From: Firmicutes bacterium UBA6811 | GTDB taxonomy: Bacteria; Bacillota; SHA-98; UBA4971 | Assembly: GCA_002452295.1 (NCBI GenBank) | Contig: DKEX01000028.1 | Location: 13,856 to 39,517, forward strand | DNA: 25,662 nucleotides | Direction: 5' to 3' | Part shown: one piece after another, positions 7,556 to 14,875 of the stretch | Layout of the letters: each line of letters opens with the position of its first letter | Numbering within the stretch: position 1 is the stretch's first letter | The notes under the pieces: model-generated | The model's database searches: none | What the model was told of the DNA's origin: nothing | Seen by the model: the letters and a program-made list of their open reading frames with translations, nothing else | Position numbers and translations under genes: made by a program

Positions 7556-10500
7556 GGATCCCCCGCACCTTTCGCGGCGTCAGCCTCCCGTATGTGTCGT
7601 CGTTGATCATCATTGTCGGCGCGAGGCCGCAGGCGCCCAGGCATGCCACGGGCTCGAGCGAGAAGCGAAGGTCCTCCGTGGAGTCCCCCGGCCCGATCCC
7701 GAGGATGTCCTCGACCTCCCTGAGTATGTCGCGGCCACCCCTCACGTGGCACGCCGTGCCCTGGCAGACCCGGACGATGTTCCGGCCGCGGGGCTTCAGG
7801 CGGAACTGCGCATAGAATGTGACCACGCCGTATATCCTGGCAAGGGGCACGTTGAGCAGCTTCGATGCGCGCTCCAGGGCGGGCCTGGGGAGATACCCGT
7901 ACGCATCCTGCATCTTCTGCAGCATCGGGATGAGCATGCCGTCGTGCGACTCGAAGCCCTCGTATATCTCGTCGACTCTCGAGAGGTCGATGCCGTCGCA
8001 GGTCCGGGCGGCGGCGCCCAGCGCGCACCCTGCGGCCCGCCCTCCGGCACCGGCGTCCGCCGTCTCGCGCTCCGCCGCCTGGCCCACGCGCTCTATCCTC
8101 ACAGCACACACTTTTAGCTCCGGGATCTTCGCGACCTTGTCGAGGGCCGGGTTCGTGAGCACGTTCGCTGCAGCCTCTGCGAAATGGAATGGCATGAACG
8201 CAGTGCGCGGCCCCATGCGCTCGCTCACTTGCGCCCGTGCCACGACCTTCCCGCGTCTCGACGCCACCCTCACCACGTCGCCATCGGCGATCCCGTGCTC
8301 CCGGGCTGTCGCGGGGTCGAGCTCCACGAATGGTTCCGGACACAGCCGGTTGAGCCCTGCCGACCGCCTCGTCATCGACCCGGTATGGTAATGGTAAAGC
8401 ACCCTTCCGGTGGTGAAGACCACGGAGTACTCATCGTCGGGAAGCTCATCGGGAGGGATGAACTCCACCACCGAGAACCTCCCCCGCCCCCTCGAGAACT
8501 TCTCTTTGTGCAGAAACCTCGTGCCCGGGTGGTCCACCGACGGGCAAGGCCACTGAAGGCCCTCGGCCCCCAGCCTCCCGTGGCGGATGCCCCCGTAGAT
8601 CGGCACAAGGAGCGCCACTTCCTCCATTGTCTCCGCGCTGGAGGCGTACTCCATGCAATAGCCCATGCGGCGCGCAAGGCCCACCACGATCTCCCAGTCG
8701 GCCCTCGCCTCTCCGGGCGGATCCACCGCCTTCGACACAAGCTGGACACGCCGCTCTGTGTTGGTGAATGTGCCATCCTTCTCGGCGAAACTCGCTGCTG
8801 GCAGCACCACATCGGCAAGGGCTGCTGTCTCGGTCAGGAAGATGTCCTGGACGACCAGGAAGTCAAGCTTCTCGAGGGCCTCCTTGACGTGTGTCGCGTC
8901 GGGATCCGATACCACGGGGTTCTCGCCGCAGATGTACATTGCCCGCACCCGGCCGTCCTCCGCGGCAGCGAACATCTCGCCCACCGTGAGGCCGGGATGC
9001 TGGGGAAGCCTTGCTCCCCAGGCTTCCTCGAACTTCGCCAGCGCATTCCCGTCGTCCACTTTCTGATAGCCTGGGAGGAAGTCCGGGAGCGCGCCCATGT
9101 CGCACGCGCCCTGAACGTTGTTCTGGCCCCGGAGGGGGTTCACCCCCGTCCCCTCCCTGCCCACGTTCCCGGTGAGCAGTGCGAGGTTGGCGATGGCGAG
9201 CACGTTGTCGGTGCCTGTGGTGTGCTGCGTTATGCCCATCGTGTAGAGGATGGTCGCGCGCTCCGCCTCCGCGTAAATCCGCGCGGCCCGCACGATGTGC
9301 CCCGCCGGCACGCCGGTTATGCCCTCAACGAACTCAAGCGTGTAGGGCTCCAGCGACCGCGCGAACTCTTCGAACCCCTCCGTCCGCTCGGCTATGAACC
9401 CCCTGTCATGGAGGCCCTGCTTCAGGATGACCCTCATGATCCCGCACAGGAGGGCCACGTCGGTCCCGGGGATGTGCTGCAGGTGCACGTCGGCCACCTC
9501 GGCAAGCTCGATCCGGCGCGGGTCCGCCACGATGAGCTTCGCTCCCCGTTCCGCCGCCTCCTTGACGCGCAGCGCGATGATGGGGTGGGTCTCGGTGGTG
9601 TTGGACCCGATGACGAAGATGGCTCGGGCCATGGGGATCTCGTCTATGGAGTTTGTCATCGCCCCGGACCCGAACGCCGCCGCAAGGCCCGCCACCGTCG
9701 ATGCGTGGCACAGCCTCGCGCAGTGGTCGATGTTGTTCGTGCCGATTACGGCGCGCATGAACTTCTGGATGACGTAGTTCTCCTCGTTGGTGCACCTCGC
9801 CGAGGAAAGCCCGGCCACGGCATCGGGCCCATGCTCCCGCTTCACCTCCCCGAGGCGCAACGCGACAAGATTCAGCGCCTCGTCCCAGGTCGCCGGGACG
9901 AGCTCGCCATCGCGTCTCGCGAGCGGCTGAGTGAGCCTGTCGGCGTGGTGGATGAACTCATATCCGAACCTGCCTTTCACGCAAAGCCATCCGTGGTTCG
10001 CCGGGCCGTCCCCCGCAGGCTCCACCCCCACGACCTTCCCGTCCTTCACGAGGAGGAACATGGCGCAGCCGGTGCCACAATACGGGCATATCGTCCGTAC
10101 CCTGGACTTCTCCCACGCGCGGCCGGCCATCTTCTCCGGTTTCGGCGCAAGCGCCCCCACGGGGCAGACCGCGACGCAGTTGCCGCAGAACACGCACGGG
10201 GATTTGTCCAGCCCCTCGTCGTAAGCAGGCGTCACTTTCGAGTCGAACCCTCGGTAAGCGTAATCGATGGCCCCGACCCGCTGGACCCCCTGGCACACCC
10301 GGACGCACCGTCCGCAGAGGATACACTTCTCGTTGTCCCTCTCGATGAAGGGATTGTCCTGGTCCAGCCAGAGTCTCCGGGTCCGCCCGACGAGCCTCGG
10401 TGCGCGCACCCCGTACCTGTAGGCATATTCCTGCAACTTGCAGGCGCCGTTCTTCTCGCAGGTCAGGCAGTCCTTGGGATGGTCCGACAACAGCAGATCA

Positions 10501-10766
10501 ATGACAAACCGGCGTGACTCGACGATCCTGGGGCTTTCGGTGGTGACCACCATCCCATCTGCAGCCGGTGCCGCGCACGACGCGACAAGCCCCTTTGCGC
10601 CTTCGACCTCCACCACGCAGAGCCTGCACGCTCCTGCAGGAGGGAGCGCCGGGTCATGGCAGAGCGCTGGGATGTCGGCTCCTGCTTCCTGCGCTGCCTC
10701 GAGGATAGTTGCACCCTTCGCAACCTCAACCTTCTTACCGTCCACCGTCAGCATGATCCCGTTCAT
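7539..10766 (-). CDS. Formate dehydrogenase catalytic subunit fused to a NuoE-like domain
   Basis: This 1075-aa protein joins an FdhA-type subunit (about 1-893), an Ala/Gly-rich linker (about 894-926) and a NuoE-like thioredoxin-fold domain (about 927-1075). The NuoG-like N-terminus has [2Fe-2S] cysteines 36/47/50/64, a His-Cys cluster (H96, C100, C103, C109) and two 4Fe-4S motifs (C148-C158, C191-C201). The bisPGD part has C227/C230/C234/C262. The active-site HCARLCH carries Cys353-His354 where selenocysteine can occur, and VNPLRGQNN holds Arg546, matching catalytic Arg333 of E. coli FdhF. NuoE cysteines are 1001/1006/1042/1046. It should interconvert formate and CO2, passing electrons to the NuoF-GltD partner encoded 19 bases upstream. 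GGTGGAG precedes the ATG. Confidence 0.95.
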   Translation of the reverse strand: MNGIMLTVDGKKVEVAKGATILEAAQEAGADIPALCHDPALPPAGACRLCVVEVEGAKGLVASCAAPAADGMVVTTESPRIVESRRFVIDLLLSDHPKDCLTCEKNGACKLQEYAYRYGVRAPRLVGRTRRLWLDQDNPFIERDNEKCILCGRCVRVCQGVQRVGAIDYAYRGFDSKVTPAYDEGLDKSPCVFCGNCVAVCPVGALAPKPEKMAGRAWEKSRVRTICPYCGTGCAMFLLVKDGKVVGVEPAGDGPANHGWLCVKGRFGYEFIHHADRLTQPLARRDGELVPATWDEALNLVALRLGEVKREHGPDAVAGLSSARCTNEENYVIQKFMRAVIGTNNIDHCARLCHASTVAGLAAAFGSGAMTNSIDEIPMARAIFVIGSNTTETHPIIALRVKEAAERGAKLIVADPRRIELAEVADVHLQHIPGTDVALLCGIMRVILKQGLHDRGFIAERTEGFEEFARSLEPYTLEFVEGITGVPAGHIVRAARIYAEAERATILYTMGITQHTTGTDNVLAIANLALLTGNVGREGTGVNPLRGQNNVQGACDMGALPDFLPGYQKVDDGNALAKFEEAWGARLPQHPGLTVGEMFAAAEDGRVRAMYICGENPVVSDPDATHVKEALEKLDFLVVQDIFLTETAALADVVLPAASFAEKDGTFTNTERRVQLVSKAVDPPGEARADWEIVVGLARRMGYCMEYASSAETMEEVALLVPIYGGIRHGRLGAEGLQWPCPSVDHPGTRFLHKEKFSRGRGRFSVVEFIPPDELPDDEYSVVFTTGRVLYHYHTGSMTRRSAGLNRLCPEPFVELDPATAREHGIADGDVVRVASRRGKVVARAQVSERMGPRTAFMPFHFAEAAANVLTNPALDKVAKIPELKVCAVRIERVGQAAERETADAGAGGRAAGCALGAAARTCDGIDLSRVDEIYEGFESHDGMLIPMLQKMQDAYGYLPRPALERASKLLNVPLARIYGVVTFYAQFRLKPRGRNIVRVCQGTACHVRGGRDILREVEDILGIGPGDSTEDLRFSLEPVACLGACGLAPTMMINDDTYGRLTPRKVRGILERYR

Positions 10767-10785
10767 TTCCGGTCACGCTCCACCC

Positions 10786-13700
10786 TTACCGTGCTATCCG
10801 GGCACCCTCGCGCACGACCCCTTCTGAAGCAGCAAGGTCGCACCGGAGGCACCTAAGAGACTCGAGCAGCGCACAGGGTTCCGAGAGAGCCAGCGCGACC
10901 TCGCGGAAACTGCCTTTCCTCTCGGCCACCGGAAGCCTGTCAGCGTGCTGGCGCATCATGCGGTCCTCGTGGATCTCCCCGGCAAGCTCTCTCCCGAGGT
11001 CCGGGCTTACCGGGATCTCGCCCGTGCCGCCCAGGAACTTGTCTATCTCCTCGGCGGCGCGCCTGCCGTCGGCAATCGCCTGGATGACGGTGTCCGGCCC
11101 GTTGACGCAGTCCCCGCCGGCGAAGATGCCCGGCTCGCCGGTGGCGTGGGTCCTCGGGTCGGCGACTATCGTGGACCACTTCGTGAGCTCGATGCGCGAG
11201 CCCGCGGAAACCACCATGGCATCAGGCCTCTGGCTGATGGCGGATATCACCATGTCCACATCGATGATGAAGTTCGATCCCTCGATTGGCACAGGGCGCC
11301 TGCGGCCGGTCCGGTCGAACCCGCCCAGGGACATCCGCACGCATTCCATGCTCACAAGCTTGCCGTCCCTGCCGATCATCTTGGCAGGCGCTGTCAGGAA
11401 GTGGATCTTGACCCGCTCGCGCTCCGCCTCGGCGATCTCGTTCTTGTCAGCAGGCATATCCTCGCGCCGGCGCCTGTAGATGATGTGCACTTCCTTCGCA
11501 CCGAGGCGCAAGGCCGTGCGGGCCGCATCGATAGCGGCGTTGCCGCCCCCTATGACGGCGACCTTCTTGCCCACCTTCCGGCGACCGTTCATGCTAACCT
11601 CTCTCACGAACTCCATCGCCCCGATCACGCCGTCGAGGTCCTCGCCAGGCACGCGCAGCTTCTGGCTGACGTTGGCCCCGGCCGCAATGAAGATGGCCCT
11701 GTACCCCTGCTTTTTCAGATCCTCGATGGTGATGTCCCTGCCCACCGCTATGCCCGTGCGGATCTCAACGCCCCTGCGACATATGGCCAGGATCTCGGCG
11801 TCAAGGACGTCCTTGGGCAGCCTGTACTCGGGGATCCCCGCCCTGAGCATTCCGCCGGCCTCGGGGAGCGCCTCGAACACCGTGACCTGGTAGCCGAAAC
11901 CCGCAAGGTAATACGCGGCGGTAAGACCCGCAGGACCGGACCCCACGATGGCCACCTTCGCATCCTTCTGGACCGCCGGCCGGTCAGGCGGCAGCGGGTT
12001 CATGAGCTCCCAGTCGGCCGCGAACCGCTTGAGGTCGCATATGGCCACGGCTTCGTCGAGCTGCGAGCGCCTGCACTTGCCCTCGCACGGGTGGGTACAG
12101 ACCCGGCCGCACACGGCGGGGAACGGGTTCTTCTCCTTTATGAGCTTCACGGCGTCCCGGTACCTCTTCTGCCTTATCAGGCTGATGTACCTCGGCACGT
12201 CAACGCCTGCGGGGCACGCGTTCTGGCAAGGCGCTTCGAAGAGCGCGGCGCACACTGACGCGGGACATCTCCTATCGCGGATGTGAGCCTCGTACTCGTT
12301 CCGGAAATAGCGTATGGTGGCAAGCACCGGGTTGGGCGCCGTCTGGCCCAGGCCGCACAGTGACAGCTCTTTCACCTTGAGGGCAAGCTCAACGAGGGTA
12401 TCGATATCCTCCATCGTGCCGCGGCCTTCAGTGATCCTGTTCAAGATCTCCAGCATGCGAAGGGTCCCGATGCGACACGGAACGCACTTCCCGCACGACT
12501 CGTTCTGGACGAACTGCAGGAAAAAGCGGGCGAGGTCCACCATGCACGTGTCCTCGTCCGCAACGACCAGGCCGCCCGATCCCATTATGGCTCCGGCCTC
12601 GGTCAGCGACTCATAGTCGACCGGGAGGTTGAGGAGGATGTCGGGAAGACATCCCCCCGAGGGCCCGCCTATTTGAACGGCCTTGAATCTCTTCCCGTCC
12701 CTGATGCCGCCGCCGATGTCGAACACGATCTCGCCAAGGCTGATCCCCATGGGGACCTCCACCAGCCCGGTATTGCGTACCTTCCCGGTCAGCGCGAATA
12801 CCTTGGTTCCCTTGCTCTTACCGGTGCCGATGCCCGCGTACCATGCCGCCCCGCGCCTTACGATCGACGGCACGTTCGCGTACGTCTCCACGTTGTTGAT
12901 ATTCGTGGGCATGCCAAAAAGCCCTCGAATCGCCGGATATGGCGGCCGTGGTCGCGGCATGCCGCGCTCACCCTGGATGGATGCAATGAGGGCCGTTTCC
13001 TCGCCGCACACGAAGGCGCCCGCACCTTGCTTGATGGCGATGTCGAACGAGAACCCTGACCCAAGGATGTTTTCGCCGAGGAACCCGTACTCCCTCGCCT
13101 GGGCTATAGCTACCTCGAGCCTGGCGATGGCGAGGGGGTATTCGGCGCGCACATATATGAAACCATTCTGCGCCCCGATGGCGTATGCGGCTATCGTCAT
13201 CCCCTCGAGCACTGCGTGCGGGTCTCCCTCCAGTACGCTCCGGTCCATGAAGGCCCCGGGGTCCCCCTCATCGGCGTTGCACACCACGAACTTCCTTTCG
13301 CCCGCGGCCTGCCTTGCGAATTGCCACTTCATGCCGGTGGGAAACCCTGCGCCCCCCCTGCCGCGAAGGCCCGACTGCGTGACCTCCTCGATCACATCCT
13401 CCGGCCTCATTTGTGAGAGGCTCTTCGAGAGGGCGAGATACCCGTCACGCACCAGGTATTCGTCGATGTTTTCAGGATCTATGAAGCCGCAGTTTCGAAG
13501 CACCACCCGGTACTGCTTGGCATAATAGGGCAGCTCTCTGTAAGGGTGTGCCTCGTCGGAGATCTCGCCCACGACCCATTCTGCGACGGGCTTTCCCCGC
13601 ATCACATGCTCATCCACGATTCTCGGGATCATATCCGGCGTGACGCGTCCGTAGGTTACCCTCGGCGAGCCCGGAAGCAGCACGTCCACAAGGACCTCCT

Positions 13701-14007
13701 GCTCACACATGCCGATGCAGCCCACTCGTTCGACAGGCGCAGCCACCCCGGCAAGATCGAGCCTCGCCTCCAGTGCGTCGAACACCTCGCCCGCACCGGC
13801 GGCGATGCCGCAGGTGCCCATCCCGACGATAACCCTTGCAGGTGCGCCTTCGCGCCTTACACGCGAGACGAGGCTCTTCCTGAGTTCCCCGCATCCAACA
13901 TCGTCGTGGCAAATCGGCCCCTCGACCCGGCATCTCACGAAGTCACGGCAGGGCTTGCCGTCGAAGTGGGTGCACTTATCGCAGCACTTGAAGAGCAAAA
14001 GCCCCAT
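10786..14007 (-). CDS. NuoF-like NADH/FMN subunit fused to a GltD/NfnB-like NADPH/FAD oxidoreductase
   Basis: About 1073 aa in four parts. Residues 8-39 hold seven cysteines of unknown role. A thioredoxin-like HndB-type domain follows (MGTCGIAAGA with C66, then C97 and C101). The NuoF core has GRGGAGFPTG (216-225) for NADH, CNADEGDPGAF (243-253) for FMN, and a 4Fe-4S set C505/C508/C511/C551. The GltD/NfnB-like half has cysteine clusters (C581-C598, C633/C637/C641/C645), an FAD site GSGPAG (about 689-694), GGGNAA (820-825) and YRRRREDMPA (844-853), typical for NADPH. The tail has CLRC (1053-1056). It probably links NAD(H), NADP(H) and the formate dehydrogenase, like a Sporomusa-type Nfn (Stn). 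I prefer ATG 14007; a GTG at 14022 is also possible. Confidence 0.93.
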   Translation of the reverse strand: MGLLLFKCCDKCTHFDGKPCRDFVRCRVEGPICHDDVGCGELRKSLVSRVRREGAPARVIVGMGTCGIAAGAGEVFDALEARLDLAGVAAPVERVGCIGMCEQEVLVDVLLPGSPRVTYGRVTPDMIPRIVDEHVMRGKPVAEWVVGEISDEAHPYRELPYYAKQYRVVLRNCGFIDPENIDEYLVRDGYLALSKSLSQMRPEDVIEEVTQSGLRGRGGAGFPTGMKWQFARQAAGERKFVVCNADEGDPGAFMDRSVLEGDPHAVLEGMTIAAYAIGAQNGFIYVRAEYPLAIARLEVAIAQAREYGFLGENILGSGFSFDIAIKQGAGAFVCGEETALIASIQGERGMPRPRPPYPAIRGLFGMPTNINNVETYANVPSIVRRGAAWYAGIGTGKSKGTKVFALTGKVRNTGLVEVPMGISLGEIVFDIGGGIRDGKRFKAVQIGGPSGGCLPDILLNLPVDYESLTEAGAIMGSGGLVVADEDTCMVDLARFFLQFVQNESCGKCVPCRIGTLRMLEILNRITEGRGTMEDIDTLVELALKVKELSLCGLGQTAPNPVLATIRYFRNEYEAHIRDRRCPASVCAALFEAPCQNACPAGVDVPRYISLIRQKRYRDAVKLIKEKNPFPAVCGRVCTHPCEGKCRRSQLDEAVAICDLKRFAADWELMNPLPPDRPAVQKDAKVAIVGSGPAGLTAAYYLAGFGYQVTVFEALPEAGGMLRAGIPEYRLPKDVLDAEILAICRRGVEIRTGIAVGRDITIEDLKKQGYRAIFIAAGANVSQKLRVPGEDLDGVIGAMEFVREVSMNGRRKVGKKVAVIGGGNAAIDAARTALRLGAKEVHIIYRRRREDMPADKNEIAEAERERVKIHFLTAPAKMIGRDGKLVSMECVRMSLGGFDRTGRRRPVPIEGSNFIIDVDMVISAISQRPDAMVVSAGSRIELTKWSTIVADPRTHATGEPGIFAGGDCVNGPDTVIQAIADGRRAAEEIDKFLGGTGEIPVSPDLGRELAGEIHEDRMMRQHADRLPVAERKGSFREVALALSEPCALLESLRCLRCDLAASEGVVREGARIAR

Positions 14008-14030
14008 GTTCCCCAGGTTCACCCCCTCTG

Positions 14031-14063
14031 GCCAGCGGCCCGCTTGTCAGGCTCTCCGCTGGC
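14031..14063 (-). other. Leader hairpin upstream of the NuoF-GltD gene
   Basis: GCCAGCGG (14031-14038) pairs perfectly with CCGCTGGC (14056-14063) around a 17-base loop. It ends 24 bases upstream of the preferred ATG at 14007, with the AG-rich ribosome site between. It lies in the 190-base gap after ndk, which has no convincing -35/-10 pair. Confidence 0.45.
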
Positions 14064-14198
14064 ATTCCGCGCGGGTCCGCACGTCGGAGCCGGCCTTCCC
14101 CGCGGGCGCCAGGCTATGCCGATGGGGCTTCCGGGATCCCCCCAGCCTGACGGGAATTGCGGGCGCTCCGCCCCGATGGCGGTGTGCCTGTGACGCTC

Positions 14199-14633
14199 TC
14201 ACAGCCCGGTGCTCGTGAGATGAGCGGCATCGTCCGGAAAGAAGATCCGGACCTCACGCTCATAGCTTTCGGGGGAGTCGGACGCGTGCACCACGTTTTC
14301 GGGGAGCGTCCCGCCGAAGTCCCCTCTGATCGTCCCGGGCAGGGCGTCCGCAGGGTCCGTCGCGCCGATGAGGCTTCTCGCGACCTTCACCGCATCGGCG
14401 CCTCGCTCGAACACGAGGAGCGCTGAGGGCCCCCGCGTGACGTAATCCAGAAGCCCCTGGAAGAGGGGCCGATCTGCGAGGTGTTCATAATGCCCTGCGG
14501 CATCGGGCCGCGCGATGGTCCTCATCTCCATCTTCACGATGCGAAAGCCCCTTCTCTCGAAACGTTCGATGATCGCTCCCACAAGCCCGCGCTCCACCCC
14601 GTCGGGCTTCACGATTATGAATGTACGCTCCAT
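14199..14633 (-). CDS. ndk: Nucleoside diphosphate kinase
   Basis: This enzyme moves the terminal phosphate between nucleoside di- and triphosphates through a phospho-histidine. The 144-aa protein is full length for the family. It begins MERTFIIVKPDGVERGLVG with the nucleotide-site Lys9. The PGTIRGDFG block is at 99-107 and the active-site His116 is in NVVHASDS. AGGAGGAGG lies 5 bases before the ATG. It sits alone between fhs and the fused formate dehydrogenase genes, with gaps of 242 and about 190 bases. It may have its own transcript. A GTP supply for MobA is a possible but unproven link. Confidence 0.96.
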   Translation of the reverse strand: MERTFIIVKPDGVERGLVGAIIERFERRGFRIVKMEMRTIARPDAAGHYEHLADRPLFQGLLDYVTRGPSALLVFERGADAVKVARSLIGATDPADALPGTIRGDFGGTLPENVVHASDSPESYEREVRIFFPDDAAHLTSTGL

Positions 14634-14656
14634 GGCCTCCTCCTCGTTGCACCGGG

Positions 14657-14686
14657 CAGGGGCCGGGCCTTACCGTTCGGCCCCTG
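14657..14686 (-). other. Leader hairpin upstream of ndk
   Basis: A perfect 9-bp inverted repeat, CAGGGGCCG (14657-14665) and CGGCCCCTG (14678-14686), has a 12-base loop. It ends 24 bases upstream of the ndk start, with the AGGAGGAGG ribosome site between. No U-tract follows on the minus strand, so a leader element is more likely than a terminator for fhs. Confidence 0.5.
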
Positions 14687-14783
14687 TGACCCTGGCGACT
14701 TTTGCCAGCGTGTCCCGGGCTGCCGGTGCTTGCGCGGCGGGGCAAAACCTCGCCATCTGCCTGCGCGCAAGATTCTGCCAGGA

Positions 14784-14804
14784 CGCCCCGCCTGGGGCGC
14801 CGTC
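14784..14804. repeat. GC palindromic element in the fhs-ndk gap
   Basis: CGCCCC (14784-14789) and GGGGCG (14794-14799) form a 6-bp stem with a GCCT loop, followed by CCGTC. Near-identical sequence occurs in the acsC leader (25551-25573), in fdhD (6641-6659), and in shortened form in the nfnB linker (17610-17625). It is too weak and lacks the U-tract for an intrinsic terminator. Confidence 0.5.
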
Positions 14805-14875
14805 CCCGGAGCTAAAGCACCGGCGGCCTTACCCGGAATCGCAAGTGCCTGTGAAGTCCCCTGGTGAGACTCCGC

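Noticed and set aside
9703..9726. Possible selenocysteine in the formate dehydrogenase active site
   Set aside because: The codon at the active-site position (residue 353 in HCARLCH) encodes Cys, with no in-frame TGA, so no selenocysteine insertion is needed.
8184..10517. 777-codon open frame on the plus strand
   Set aside because: It is antisense to the clearly recognisable fdhA-nuoE gene, has no family signature, and long antisense frames are common in GC-rich DNA.
14188..14204. CRP-like site CTGTGA-N5-TCACAG at the end of ndk
   Set aside because: The spacing is 5 rather than 6 bases and it overlaps the ndk stop codon, so a promoter role is unlikely; it is a minor hairpin.
14784..14804. 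Intrinsic terminator after fhs
   Set aside because: The stem has only 6 pairs and no run of U follows on the transcribed strand.
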